From: Vibrio sp. VB16
GTDB lineage: Bacteria > Pseudomonadota > Gammaproteobacteria > Enterobacterales > Vibrionaceae
Assembly: GCF_015594925.2 (NCBI RefSeq)
Contig: NZ_CP087591.1
Coordinates: 186,001-250,000, forward strand
Reading direction: 5' to 3'
DNA: 64,000 bases
Position numbers and translations under genes: made by a program. Below the pieces are notes generated by a model. The model saw only the letters and a program-made list of their open reading frames with translations, made no database searches and was not told where the DNA came from. Every line of letters begins with the position of its first letter. Position 1 is the first letter of the stretch. Shown piece after piece: positions 17,052-27,078 of the stretch.

Positions 17052-19973
17052 TTATTGCGCCTCATATACAGACACCATTTTTTCCAATTCAATCACTTCA
17101 GGGGTTGGAATATTCTCTTCAGGAAACGCCTTCTTCACTTTTTCCGTTAGCGCCTTAGCGAACACCTGATAAAGCACACGCGTTGACACGGTAAGGGGAT
17201 ATTCGACCTCTGTCGGCAACTCAAATACTTCGCGACGAGTTTGACCCGATTTTATACGAGTATCTTTCCCGATCTTCACGTATCGCCAGAAAAGTTGTCC
17301 TACTGGCTTGCCCTCTTTATCCACCCCAACCTTAACGAATTTGCGGGCGTCTTTAGGAATATATCCGTCCTTCATCACACCGCTTTCAAATACCTTTTTA
17401 CCATTGGCGTCTGTCGCAATCACTTCTAACCAAACTTGTCTACGTGCACCGCCCGGCATATCGTGCCCGGAGTTAGCATTGGTGATACTCGCGGTCAATT
17501 GATTGCCTGTTTTTTCCACCTGCAACGTAAGAGCCGTTTTAAGAATATCGATACTCAGTTTCTTATGTTCTGGGTTTCTCATTCCTGTAAAGTAGTAGTT
17601 ACCGCCAACAAAATGATGGGAACGCATATTCGATTTAATAGGACCGTCGTCTGTCGATTGGCCTGCAACGCGATTATCGAAGTCCGTGACATCCTGCGTC
17701 ATATGACAGTCGATGCAAGTTTTGTGTTTGGACGGATTTTCCGGCGAATTAAACGGTGATGCTAACCACTCACCAAAGTTATCATTAATGATTGCCCCTT
17801 GTCCGGTCGTGAATTCGTTATGGCACGTCGCACAGTAGAGTGAACTTTGGTACAGCTCTGGGTTCGAGTAAGACGCTTTGTGTTTGTCTGGTGCGGCATT
17901 TATCTGTTTTTCCGATAACCATTTAAGTAGACTGGTATTGGCATCCTCAAAAATATACGCTTCTCTGTCTTTAAGATTAACCGTCATGTCAGTATTGCCA
18001 CCGGCATTTTCTGCCTTGGTGATACGATGACAGAACACACACCCTGTTCCTCTTTCGTTCACCGAGCGACCATGAACAAACGCCTCAACCAGAGATTCGC
18101 CTGCTTTTTCGTACATATCGCCAAATTCTTTTAACGGCTTATTGTCACCATTAATCACCATCTGTGGCGTATGACAGCCTCGGCATAACACTCTAAATTC
18201 TTCGCCTTCAACTTTTGCGGCCAGATCTTCATGTTGACGATAGTAAGGGTGATCCATATTCATACCGTGATTCGAATCTGCCCATTGATCGTAGATCGTA
18301 GTATGGCAATCCGCACATTCAGCCGAATTGACCCATTCATCCGGATGAGTATAACGTCTCTTGTCATCTAATCTCAGCCACGTAGAGAGGTACGGTAGGT
18401 TCTCTTGAGCGCGTACATACTCATTCAACGCGGTCATCATTTTCGCCACTTTTACTGGCGGATTTTCAACGTCAACCAATGCAGAAGCACCCTCCCGCGA
18501 GTCACCTCCCATACCACCTTGAGTCTTTTGAATGATATCGACATACGCCCCAACAGGGTCACCTGCAATCATTTTTCTTACATCAACATGCCCCGTCAAA
18601 GCGTTCTCAAATCGATTTTTTCTGCCATCTTCCATCAACTGACGATTTGTGAAATTAAATCCGTCGATATGACAAGAATTACAGCTCATCCAAAAATCAC
18701 CGGCCATAGGAAATTCGGCATAATCGGCGGTGTTAGCGCTATTGAATAACGTTTTACCTAGACGAAGCTGACTTGGCAATGGATCGAATAAGACCAAAGA
18801 GGCAAAATTGCCTTCCGCGAGTTTTACTTTAGCAAAAGGCCCCGATTCACCGGTATCAAATTTGGCAATATTCAATGACATCGCATTCTGCACATACAGC
18901 TCTCTACCGCTGATCAATAGTCCTTTAGGGTTATCACCCGGTACACCGCGATATATCTGGGTGGCTTTTACCCCTCCTTGAAATTTCTTACGGCGGTGGC
19001 GATTTTTGTTTTTCTTTCCTTGTCTGGATAAATCGAAAACCAAAAGATCTTCCGAACCTGCCAACGTAAAGATAACCTTCTTCCCGTCTTCACTAAACTC
19101 ACCATCGTGGGGATTGGAAACAATTCTGGTACGATTTCCACTCTCTATGATATTGATTTGCTTAAACAGCTGCTTTCGCTCTTGTTCGATTTCCTGTTCA
19201 TTACCAACCTCTAGATCTAGGATGGAGATAGCTGGAAACACCGTTGATTGAAACTGAAAATCATGACCAAAAGACCAAAGCACATGAGGAAGCCACGCCG
19301 TGCTGCCATCTGGGGAGATGACAATATTATCTAGTCTCCGTGGTTTGCCCTGTGAAACGGTTTTGCTTTTATTTTCTTCACTATCGGCGAGTTGAATCAC
19401 TTTCAACAACGCAGGTTTTATCGCAGATACATCATAGATCGATACCTGCCCCGTTAAGGCATGAGTTACCAATAAACGGTTATCGTCGGTCAACGCCAAT
19501 CCTCGTGGCGAAGGCTGAGTCGTTACCGTTTCAATCAGTGCACCAGAGCGATCGATGAGTAGTAATTTGTCTTTTTCAAAACTAGTGACGTAAAAGAGCT
19601 GATTTTCAGGGCTGAATACCACGCCAAAAGGGCGTGCAGGAACGGGAGTTTCTGATATAACTTCAAGCGAGTTGGCATCTAACATCACCACTTTGTCTTG
19701 TAGATAATCCGTCGCCAAGAGCAACGTTTGGTCATCACTAAACGCAATACGACGAATATCTCGTCCTATCGTTTTTTCCTTTATTATCAGGCCATCTTCA
19801 CGGGAAAGAATACTGACACTACCCGCATCAAAGTTCGCACTGTAAATACGCGATTTGTCTTGATTAAAACGGATAGAGCGGCTCTTATCGCCTGCTATCG
19901 CATTATGTGAAATCAAGGCCATTAACAGAAACGCCAACCCTTTCAATAGCTTATCTTTACTGCTTATTAACAT
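17052..19973 (-). CDS. Exported beta-propeller / six-heme cytochrome c protein
   Basis: The 973-residue protein has a signal peptide ending near AIA-GD. Residues about 30-400 are a YncE-like beta-propeller (repeats such as IRRIAFSDDQTLLLATDYLQD and RPFGVVFSPENQLFYVTSF). Six CXXCH heme sites follow at residues 431, 553, 597, 645, 714 and 753: CNSCH, CADCH, CRGCH, CVFCH, CATCH and CIDCH. The first heme lies in a MauG/di-heme-peroxidase-like stretch; the other five resemble c554-type multiheme proteins. A beta-rich C-terminal domain ends the chain. It is predicted to be a periplasmic or surface electron carrier or reductase. It is last of the FTR1 cluster, with a 33-base gap to the glycosyltransferase gene. 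The substrate is unknown. Confidence 0.85.
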   Translation of the reverse strand: MLISSKDKLLKGLAFLLMALISHNAIAGDKSRSIRFNQDKSRIYSANFDAGSVSILSREDGLIIKEKTIGRDIRRIAFSDDQTLLLATDYLQDKVVMLDANSLEVISETPVPARPFGVVFSPENQLFYVTSFEKDKLLLIDRSGALIETVTTQPSPRGLALTDDNRLLVTHALTGQVSIYDVSAIKPALLKVIQLADSEENKSKTVSQGKPRRLDNIVISPDGSTAWLPHVLWSFGHDFQFQSTVFPAISILDLEVGNEQEIEQERKQLFKQINIIESGNRTRIVSNPHDGEFSEDGKKVIFTLAGSEDLLVFDLSRQGKKNKNRHRRKKFQGGVKATQIYRGVPGDNPKGLLISGRELYVQNAMSLNIAKFDTGESGPFAKVKLAEGNFASLVLFDPLPSQLRLGKTLFNSANTADYAEFPMAGDFWMSCNSCHIDGFNFTNRQLMEDGRKNRFENALTGHVDVRKMIAGDPVGAYVDIIQKTQGGMGGDSREGASALVDVENPPVKVAKMMTALNEYVRAQENLPYLSTWLRLDDKRRYTHPDEWVNSAECADCHTTIYDQWADSNHGMNMDHPYYRQHEDLAAKVEGEEFRVLCRGCHTPQMVINGDNKPLKEFGDMYEKAGESLVEAFVHGRSVNERGTGCVFCHRITKAENAGGNTDMTVNLKDREAYIFEDANTSLLKWLSEKQINAAPDKHKASYSNPELYQSSLYCATCHNEFTTGQGAIINDNFGEWLASPFNSPENPSKHKTCIDCHMTQDVTDFDNRVAGQSTDDGPIKSNMRSHHFVGGNYYFTGMRNPEHKKLSIDILKTALTLQVEKTGNQLTASITNANSGHDMPGGARRQVWLEVIATDANGKKVFESGVMKDGYIPKDARKFVKVGVDKEGKPVGQLFWRYVKIGKDTRIKSGQTRREVFELPTEVEYPLTVSTRVLYQVFAKALTEKVKKAFPEENIPTPEVIELEKMVSVYEAQ

Positions 19974-20006
19974 CTTTTACTTTGCTCATCGTTTAGGTCA
20001 GTTTAT

Positions 20007-21389
20007 TCACTGACTCATTTTGTATAAATATAAACGCCGCTCGCCACTAAACCTTGCTGGAAACTGCGTGATTAATTCATTGTTTTTTAACTTAGTATTA
20101 GAAAGTCGCCATGCACGGTCACTTTTTTTATTGAGCGCGATTGCGCTGCTTGGGTAGTACATGTCAAAAACCACGCTGTCAGTCAGCCTATCTTTTAGGA
20201 GATTGACGCAATAGTTAGAACCTACAAATTTATTATCCGATTGGTTGTTTATCCACCGTATAGCTTGTTGTACGGGGGCAACGTCAGGTCTTAAATTTAT
20301 GCTCTGCCAACCTATGATGACAAATCCACATAGCACGAATACAGACGCGACTAGGGCTGTATTTCTTTTTGTATCCAACAATTCATTTAGCTGAAGCGAT
20401 AACACAATACAAAAAAGTAGGACGACGGGCGCCCAATGTCGCAGGTTTTCTGGGTTTTGGGCCAATAGCATCCAAACCAAATAGATCAGACCTATGCTCG
20501 CTATAATGCCTTGCCAACATTGATCCCTGCCGTCAAGTTTGTCACTCGTGGTCATGCCCGAGAACCGGTAAAAACTTGAGAGTCCATAAAGAAGAGAACA
20601 AAGTATCAGTATTAGGCTCAATGCCGAGTATTCATTAACGAGCACACCTATCCACTGAGTAACGCTGGCGTCCTGCGTTGAAACGGTATTCCCCCAGATA
20701 GTGAAATGCCCTGTTGTAAAACGAATACCCTCTTCTATGTACGCAGCACCGTCCTTGACCCAAATAAACAACAGACTTAATGCCCCTATCAACACCACAC
20801 TAATGCCCGCTTTTAGGTATGCCGATACTCTTAACCCCTTTGCTTCGGTTATCATAGGTACGATCAGAAAAACCAACACCAAAGGAAAATAAGAAGGCCT
20901 CGTAGACAGCATCAAACCGATCCAAACACCCGTGAGAATAAAACGTTTACCCAACGCCATCAGTAGAGCGAACAGTAGACACACCAAGGCCAAAGAATCC
21001 GAGAGTCCATTGAGTGCGAGTGCGCCCATTATCGATTGTGTCATCACCAACATACCCGCTAGAGCCGCCGAAAAAATTGATCGGCTAAGCTGCTTCACAA
21101 GCACAAATACGAGAATAGGGATCAGCATTACTGACACAAACGAGACCACTACATTTGCCGCTGCAGCTTCTGGGCTAAATATCGAGGCCAACCAACTGGC
21201 ACCAACAAAGGCTGGATATCCCGGAAAATGCGGACGAAACTCTAGCACTGAAAACCGCTCAATCGCCCGATGAAAATTGAGGGCATCATCACTAGTCAGT
21301 TGAAATGGGTAGGCTAACAGCCACATCGCCCAAACAACATAGATGAGAATAAACTGTATACTCAATGTACGACCTAGACGTTCCAGCAT
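20007..21389 (-). CDS. GT-C type membrane glycosyltransferase (ArnT/PMT-like)
   Basis: The 460-residue protein has about eleven membrane segments. The first extracytoplasmic loop carries an acidic pair (LTSDDALNFHRAIERFSVLEFRPHFPGYP), as in ArnT/PMT-family enzymes that transfer sugars from polyprenyl-phosphate donors. It overlaps the upstream gene by one base and precedes the multiheme gene. Its place in an iron cluster is unusual: it may glycosylate one of the exported proteins or modify an envelope glycan. The acceptor and donor cannot be read from the sequence. Confidence 0.7.
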   Translation of the reverse strand: MLERLGRTLSIQFILIYVVWAMWLLAYPFQLTSDDALNFHRAIERFSVLEFRPHFPGYPAFVGASWLASIFSPEAAAANVVVSFVSVMLIPILVFVLVKQLSRSIFSAALAGMLVMTQSIMGALALNGLSDSLALVCLLFALLMALGKRFILTGVWIGLMLSTRPSYFPLVLVFLIVPMITEAKGLRVSAYLKAGISVVLIGALSLLFIWVKDGAAYIEEGIRFTTGHFTIWGNTVSTQDASVTQWIGVLVNEYSALSLILILCSLLYGLSSFYRFSGMTTSDKLDGRDQCWQGIIASIGLIYLVWMLLAQNPENLRHWAPVVLLFCIVLSLQLNELLDTKRNTALVASVFVLCGFVIIGWQSINLRPDVAPVQQAIRWINNQSDNKFVGSNYCVNLLKDRLTDSVVFDMYYPSSAIALNKKSDRAWRLSNTKLKNNELITQFPARFSGERRLYLYKMSQ

Positions 21390-21982
21390 CAGTGTTGTCT
21401 GACTCCCTGAATCGCTCTGAGTAATTTGGCCTGCTCTGTTTTAAACTGCTCTTGATTTGCCGGCGCTTGACCCACTCCAAACACGCCTGGGTTTCCAATC
21501 GATGCCAAAACGCCTTGTATCGCCATGTTGGCTTGCTCCCGCTGAGCGCTTGTCAGTTTTGGCATAATAAGATCGAGAAATAGTTTACTTTTTACCACGA
21601 GTACTTTGGCGACCTGATAATCGGCTAAATTGTTTTGTGCCCCCTCTAAGCGACGAACAATCTCCTCAACCACGGCATGGTCAATTATCGCTTCAATTTT
21701 CGCCCCATCTTCATTCTCCATTGCTGCATTTATTGGTGTAAGAAGATCCACATTGTGATCACTCAACAGATAATCAAACTCTTCTTTTAGCCCCAAAACC
21801 GCGTTTTCAACCGCTGAATAATCATTGGCTTGCAACGCTTGCAATATCACTTCTCTGCCATCTATCAGGGGTTCTTTACCTGCTGCTGCATAAGAATACG
21901 CAAACGAGGCCGAAGGTAAGGACATCGCGACAAAAAGAACAAAAGAAAACAAAATTTTCTTACAGCCATCAGTAAACATCAT
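21389..21982 (-). CDS. Small exported helical protein of unknown function
   Basis: I do not recognise this 197-residue protein. It begins with a signal peptide (ILFSFVLFVAMSLPSASFAY), then is helical (REVILQALQANDYSAVENAVLGL, KIEAIIDHAVVEEIVRRLEGA, QVAKVLVVKSKLFLDLIMPKL). It has no heme motif, and its only cysteine is in the leader. It might be a periplasmic helical bundle comparable to the extracytoplasmic domains fused to some FTR1 permeases, but that is inference from its position two genes after FTR1. It overlaps the glycosyltransferase gene by one base. Confidence 0.7.
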   Translation of the reverse strand: MMFTDGCKKILFSFVLFVAMSLPSASFAYSYAAAGKEPLIDGREVILQALQANDYSAVENAVLGLKEEFDYLLSDHNVDLLTPINAAMENEDGAKIEAIIDHAVVEEIVRRLEGAQNNLADYQVAKVLVVKSKLFLDLIMPKLTSAQREQANMAIQGVLASIGNPGVFGVGQAPANQEQFKTEQAKLLRAIQGVRQH

Positions 21983-22037
21983 CTAGGTACTTCCTTAATC
22001 CAATGATTCAACGTGTTTCAAGCAGGATAACCATTCG

Positions 22038-23459
22038 CTAAGCCACACTCTGAACCTCTATTACTATGTTTTCATTTCGATAATCAAAGATCTCACGACG
22101 ACGATCGACGCCATCGATGATGGATTGCGCGGCCATCAGACCCATCTCCATCGCCGTATCAGTAAATATGTATCTAAACGTGCCTTGTCGGCCCGTCATG
22201 ATCAGATTTTCGAACTGGGAAAGGTGGGTTATCGCGGCTTCACGCTTCTCTTGATATCCCATATCCATAAGCGGATAGGCATGTTCGCTGTATGAGGTAA
22301 AGAACTCCCCAGTTGCCAAATTGGGATCAACCTTAAGGGTCTCAAGATCTTGCAAAACCTTATCGCGAAGCTTTTCGCCTTCCATCGACCATACCTCATC
22401 ATCTTTATTACATGGTATTTCTACCATCACCGAGGTTCTTCCTTCGGGAGCCATATACGCTGAACGGCGTTTCGGTTCTTGAAGTCGAGTACCAATAATT
22501 TCCGGATCGGAAAGGTATTGCCACGTATTATCGGAGATATTGTCCGTTTCCATTGGCATGTTCATAAAACGCAATGAACGAAAACTTAAATCGCTATCAA
22601 AACCGGTCAGCTTTGTCATTATCGGGAGTGGCAGGGTGGCAACGATGTTTTCTGAGCCGATGGTATCTTCTTCATCATTGGTGACAAACTTCACCGCTTC
22701 AATCTGATTCTTTTCAGACAGCACTAAGCCCGTTACTTCAGCGTTAAAGATTATCTTCACGCCACGATTCTCTAGCTCCGTTCCTAACTGGCTGTAGAGT
22801 TGACCAAACCCCCACTTAGGGTAGCGATATTGACGAGCATAGGTACGCACATTTGAACGCTTACCCGGTAACATACGACGAGCGATATCTTTTAAATCGA
22901 TAAGACTGATACGCTGTGAGGCCCAATCCCCTGATAGATTTTTGGGATCAATTCCCCACAGTTTCGCGGTATAGCCTTCGAAAAAGTGTTTGTAGAGTGT
23001 TTTACCAAACCGGCTCTCGATCCACTGCGCAAAACTGACCTTTGATCGCGTTTGTGGTTTAGGCTTAAAGAGTTGTTTCACAAGGTCAAAGCCACCACCG
23101 ATTAATAGCGAAAATGGTGCATTTCTTATTAAGTCGCTCAGTACCAGAGGGTATTGATAAATTCGACCTCGATACCGAATAACGCTGTTTCTTTGCGCGT
23201 ACAGCAACTCTTCTCCCATAAGTTGGTCGACAAATGAGAGCAGCTTAGGGTTCTTGGTAATAAAGCGATGGCCACCAAAATCGAAACGATAGTCACCATG
23301 CTTACCAGTGAATTTTTGGGTTGCACACATGCCTCCAGCAAAGTTTTCTTTTTCGATAATGGTGACATCAAAACCCGCGTCCACGAGCTCCCACGCCGCC
23401 ATTAAACCAGCTGGCCCAGCCCCCAGAACTACGGCCGATTTTTTCTTATTGTCATTCAT
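22038..23459 (-). CDS. FAD-dependent oxidoreductase (protoporphyrinogen-oxidase / UGM-like)
   Basis: The 473-residue flavoprotein has an N-terminal dinucleotide-binding motif VVLGAGPAGLMAAWELVDAG and the following EKENFAGGMC, then amine-oxidase/PPO-like segments (FDFGGHRFITKNPKLLSFVDQLMG, YTAKLWGIDPKNLSGDWASQRI). Relatives include UDP-galactopyranose-mutase-like and HemY-like enzymes in glycan loci. It overlaps the FTR1 gene by 4 bases (ATGA), which ties it to iron uptake here. It is cytoplasmic by lack of a signal peptide. It could supply electrons to the membrane cytochrome, or act on a glycan with the neighbouring GT-C enzyme. Confidence 0.75.
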   Translation of the reverse strand: MNDNKKKSAVVLGAGPAGLMAAWELVDAGFDVTIIEKENFAGGMCATQKFTGKHGDYRFDFGGHRFITKNPKLLSFVDQLMGEELLYAQRNSVIRYRGRIYQYPLVLSDLIRNAPFSLLIGGGFDLVKQLFKPKPQTRSKVSFAQWIESRFGKTLYKHFFEGYTAKLWGIDPKNLSGDWASQRISLIDLKDIARRMLPGKRSNVRTYARQYRYPKWGFGQLYSQLGTELENRGVKIIFNAEVTGLVLSEKNQIEAVKFVTNDEEDTIGSENIVATLPLPIMTKLTGFDSDLSFRSLRFMNMPMETDNISDNTWQYLSDPEIIGTRLQEPKRRSAYMAPEGRTSVMVEIPCNKDDEVWSMEGEKLRDKVLQDLETLKVDPNLATGEFFTSYSEHAYPLMDMGYQEKREAAITHLSQFENLIMTGRQGTFRYIFTDTAMEMGLMAAQSIIDGVDRRREIFDYRNENIVIEVQSVA

Positions 23460-24274
23460 GCTTGTTTATATCCTTGTTGCCAAAAGCGAACGAAAATCAA
23501 CATATATACTGACCAGACGGTGAGCGGCAATAAACCAGGTGATGAGTTGTAACCAAATAACGCTCTCAAAAAGGTACCAAACACGTCTCGATCATCCAGA
23601 ATATGCGATATATCAAAAACCTGCGGATAGTATATAGGGATAAGATGACCCGCTTGCAGCATGTTAATGGCAGAAGAAAGCAGCCCCGCCGCAATAATGA
23701 TAATGAGCAAACTTGTCCATTTAAAAAACAGCGCCAATGGCACTCTCTTGGTGCTTTTCATCATAAACCAGACCAAGCCATACGCTACAAATAGGCCCAA
23801 AAGCCCCCCCATAATCGCGTCCTGTGCACTTAGTTCTCCAAGGCTGGAATACATCAGTGCAGAGAAAAACAGGATGGTTTCAAACCCTTCACGCAGAATG
23901 GCAAGCATAGATAGAGAGACCAACCCAATCAGGTTACCTGTTGTCACCATACTGTTGATGTTTTCCTGCATCTGTGCCACTTGATTTTTGGCCTGATTCT
24001 GCATCCAGATAGCCATATAAGTCAGTACGCCCGTGGCAAACAACAATATTCCCGCCATTAGGTAGTTTTGGTAACGTTCGTTGCTAAACTGGTCCACGAC
24101 CACTTGAAAAACAAACGCAATGGCTAGGGACATAACGAGGCCAACAAACACACCTATATAGATATACTTATTTAAGTGACGAGCATTAAGCTTCCCTAGA
24201 TAGGAAAGCGCGATACCGACTAATAAAAAGGCTTCTAACCCTTCTCTTAGGGTGATAAGAAAACTTGCAAACAT
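23456..24274 (-). CDS. FTR1-family iron permease
   Basis: The 272-residue, seven-helix membrane protein has the paired FTR1/EfeU iron motifs: REGLE at residues 10-14 and REGFE at 128-132 (the second has Phe in place of Leu). FTR1 permeases move Fe3+ across the membrane, normally with a partner that changes iron's redox state. No multicopper oxidase, P19 or EfeO/EfeB gene is present nearby; instead there are a b561-like cytochrome and a multiheme cytochrome. This makes the cluster different from EfeUOB, FetMP and FtrABCD. Confidence 0.9.
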   Translation of the reverse strand: MFASFLITLREGLEAFLLVGIALSYLGKLNARHLNKYIYIGVFVGLVMSLAIAFVFQVVVDQFSNERYQNYLMAGILLFATGVLTYMAIWMQNQAKNQVAQMQENINSMVTTGNLIGLVSLSMLAILREGFETILFFSALMYSSLGELSAQDAIMGGLLGLFVAYGLVWFMMKSTKRVPLALFFKWTSLLIIIIAAGLLSSAINMLQAGHLIPIYYPQVFDISHILDDRDVFGTFLRALFGYNSSPGLLPLTVWSVYMLIFVRFWQQGYKQA

Positions 24275-24379
24275 AAATCCTCAGTGTCTTTCAATGAAAC
24301 GTACTGTTTCTGTTCTAATCCCAATCGTCTGGTTAGTGGGTCAACATAAACTTATGCCCACAGCCTTTAATCGTTGGTG

Positions 24380-24859
24380 TTATTTATTTTTTATAATTTT
24401 TAATACGCTCCAGCGCATCGCGTGCCTAAACACCAGAGGAGCAAGTAACCATGACGAATAAAAGTGAACGTCGGCCATTAAATTACCCATTGTGTTACCC
24501 GGTATACCAAAGAAAAAAAGATAAAATCCTGTTGATGTGCAGACCACTAAGAGCCATTCAATTAGCGACCCTGTTTTACGAAGAAATGCTTTCTTACTGC
24601 CATTAATTAATCGGCGATGAGCCAGCCAAAATGGTGCCATGATTACAACAAAAAGGGTGAGCCCAATCAGCATATGGAGAAGCAATGTAATTCGTTCTAC
24701 TTGCCAACCTACATCCAATCGATCCCATAACAAAAGGCCAGAAATAAACATAAGGTAAAGCATCCCTTCTGCCCATTTATGATGATAAGCCAGATAGAAC
24801 CACCAGCGGCTAAACACCCCTTTGTCTGAACCCTTTTCTGCAATCTGATGACTCGACAT
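24380..24859 (-). CDS. Cytochrome b561-like membrane protein
   Basis: The 159-residue protein has four membrane helices with histidines placed as in b-type cytochromes (FYLAYHHKWAEGMLYL, TLLLHMLIGLTLF, FWLAHRRLI, DVHFYSSWLLAPLVFRHAMRW). It likely takes electrons from quinol and passes them to a periplasmic partner, the multiheme protein of the same cluster being an obvious candidate. It lies between the large secreted protein (141-base gap with terminator-like hairpin) and FTR1 (105-base gap). Confidence 0.75.
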   Translation of the reverse strand: MSSHQIAEKGSDKGVFSRWWFYLAYHHKWAEGMLYLMFISGLLLWDRLDVGWQVERITLLLHMLIGLTLFVVIMAPFWLAHRRLINGSKKAFLRKTGSLIEWLLVVCTSTGFYLFFFGIPGNTMGNLMADVHFYSSWLLAPLVFRHAMRWSVLKIIKNK

Positions 24860-24951
24860 TTTTCTACCTATATACAGTCAGTTTTATTAAATAGTCATTT
24901 GGATTAAATGCGCCATATTTAATATCACCGAATCGATTTTTGAAACGACAA

Positions 24952-24976
24952 AAGCAGCGACAAAATATCGCTGCTT
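24952..24976 (-). terminator. Hairpin/terminator after the first gene of the FTR1 cluster
   Basis: On the minus strand AAGCAGCGA and TCGCTGCTT form a perfect 9-bp stem with a 7-base loop followed by TTGTCGTTTC. It lies 25 bases after the stop of the large secreted protein and before the b561 gene. It may end most transcripts, giving more of the secreted protein than of the downstream genes. Confidence 0.7.
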
Positions 24977-25000
24977 AAATCTAATAAACTCGGTTAGCTT

Positions 25001-27022
25001 TTACTTAACACTGGCCTTGTTTGCCATTGTCATTGCCGTACCAAATTTACCACCAGCAGCAATAATCTGTTGAACACCATCTTCATCAGTATCGGTTGAG
25101 TTACTGCCTTTAAGTTGGTTTTCTCCAGAATCCCCCATCCATTCGGCTAATTGCATTCCGCCATTAATGACGCCTTTAAACCAACTAACATAACGATTGG
25201 TTAATGCTGATAGTTCAAGCGCAGGTTCAGATTCACCTTCTTCATTTTTAAGGTGAAGAATCGCTTCACGCAGACCTGCAGAAATTGCAGCCGCAGTGTA
25301 TGGCGTATGGATTGTCTCTGTTCCCGGAATCGTCGCCCACGTATTGATTTTTTCATCAAACATGTTCTTTTCAACTGAGAGATAAATTGAGCGAGCTGCT
25401 TGCTTATATTTGTCATTTTCTGTCGCAAGGAATGCGGCAACTAAGCCACGAATGGCAGCAAATTGAGAATCCAAAGATTGTTTGCTATCAACGGTCATCA
25501 CGTTGTCTAACGTTAAACCGTCGTGTACCAATCCATTTTTACCAACCAAGTTCATGAGAATAAAATCGGCTTGCGCTTGAATCATTTCTAGCGCTTTCTT
25601 ACCTTGTTCAGATTTAAGGTTCAGGTCACCTGACTCTGCCGTCGCATAGCCGACAGGTAACGCATCCTTCGCACGTTGGTAAACCGAAAGTGCAACCATA
25701 GAGTAAGCCGCATCGTAGAGGTCAACCTTGTTGCCCATTTTGCCATTGTTGAATTCGGTTACGAACGTGCCTTTATCTTCATTAAAATGAAGCGCAGCAA
25801 TGTTTTTAAACAACAAATTCGAGATATTATTCGCAAGTGAGAATGCATCTGAACCGACAACATCATTGCTTGTGTTGGTATCTGTATTTTCTTTTGGCGC
25901 TGCTGCGAAAGGTGCACCGTCAAATACAGCATTAAATGCTGGATTCTGTGCTGTGTTTGCTGTGCGCTGATCCGTATAAGCGAAAAACTCCGCCGTCGGC
26001 CACAGCATCAACCATGTGTCACGTAACTGAGATGAACCATCACTTACCTTAAGCGATGTAATGGATTTGACTTGATTCTCGTTGCCTTCATTCACGGCAA
26101 CCTTATGAGCAAACCAAACGGGGCCATTTTTAGGGTCGTAATCTGGACCAAACTTAGCGCCCAATTTCTTACCGTCGAACCCTAATTGTGCCTGCATGAT
26201 TTGAAGTTTATCGATAGACATTTCAGTCAACATCATGCCATTAAAGCCATCGGCCGCTGACACACCCAAACTATGAACACCATCTTGATCCATCACGGCA
26301 GAATCAGCTTCTACTTCTTCGTCGCTTTCAGTTACGTGCATGCCACCAAGGAAATCTTGAGACCACATCACTTCTTTAAGAAAGATGCCGCCCGTTGCCG
26401 CCGGATTCAATGTTTTATCAAATGAGCTTGGATCCCAAGCCAAAGATTTGTAGTCACGAAAATAGGCCGGTACAACAACCTGAACTTTTTTGCTCGTCCC
26501 TTTTGCAGTCGTAATTTCGACTTCATCACCGTTGACGGTTGTTGTGTCTGGAGCCTGCGCAAATTCTGGGCTACCAGAGATATAAGGAATAGAGATTGGG
26601 TACATATTTTGCGGAACTTCGTTCACTGGGAAGCCGACCGCATTAGCCATTTCAATCACGCGTTTACCCAAGTTCTCCATCTTTCCGCCACGACTGCGGT
26701 TTAGAGGACCATTAACGATATGAGGACCCATTTGAGATTGATAATTTAGTGCGTACATCGCTTCTTCTGAGTATTCATAACTTTCAATACCAGCGGCGAA
26801 GTCAAAAGGGGTTGGGTCATCAACAACATTCGGGTCTAAAACATCTAGATCTAAACCAAGAGATTCGGCTAAAGGCTCTCCTGACAATTCGAACTCGGTA
26901 TAAGCCAAAAAGCTCCCTGCTGGTTGATGCGTTACATCTAATATAGTGACTTGAGGCGCTGCAGAAGAAACTGACGTAAATACGGCAGCAGATACAGCTA
27001 AACTTAAAATGCTCTTTTTCAC
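25001..27022 (-). CDS. Large exported protein, alpha/alpha-toroid-like, unknown function
   Basis: I do not recognise this 673-residue protein. A signal peptide (MKKSILSLAVSAAVFTSVSSA) leads into an acidic, cysteine-free chain. Residues about 60-420 are mixed; the C-terminal part is a string of helical hairpins (KVDLYDAAYSMVALSVYQRAK, KKALEMIQAQADFILMNL, SQFAAIRGLVAAFLAT, TPYTAAAISAGLREAILHLK) resembling the six-hairpin fold of glycoside-hydrolase-like proteins. It is the first gene behind a probable Fur site and is followed by a terminator-like hairpin. Iron-regulated export suggests a scavenging or polymer-processing role; that is inference. Confidence 0.75.
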   Translation of the reverse strand: MKKSILSLAVSAAVFTSVSSAAPQVTILDVTHQPAGSFLAYTEFELSGEPLAESLGLDLDVLDPNVVDDPTPFDFAAGIESYEYSEEAMYALNYQSQMGPHIVNGPLNRSRGGKMENLGKRVIEMANAVGFPVNEVPQNMYPISIPYISGSPEFAQAPDTTTVNGDEVEITTAKGTSKKVQVVVPAYFRDYKSLAWDPSSFDKTLNPAATGGIFLKEVMWSQDFLGGMHVTESDEEVEADSAVMDQDGVHSLGVSAADGFNGMMLTEMSIDKLQIMQAQLGFDGKKLGAKFGPDYDPKNGPVWFAHKVAVNEGNENQVKSITSLKVSDGSSQLRDTWLMLWPTAEFFAYTDQRTANTAQNPAFNAVFDGAPFAAAPKENTDTNTSNDVVGSDAFSLANNISNLLFKNIAALHFNEDKGTFVTEFNNGKMGNKVDLYDAAYSMVALSVYQRAKDALPVGYATAESGDLNLKSEQGKKALEMIQAQADFILMNLVGKNGLVHDGLTLDNVMTVDSKQSLDSQFAAIRGLVAAFLATENDKYKQAARSIYLSVEKNMFDEKINTWATIPGTETIHTPYTAAAISAGLREAILHLKNEEGESEPALELSALTNRYVSWFKGVINGGMQLAEWMGDSGENQLKGSNSTDTDEDGVQQIIAAGGKFGTAMTMANKASVK

Positions 27023-27078
27023 TAGAAATCCTTATTTTTCTTGATTGAGTTATTCATTAACAAATTGACGATCGAAAT

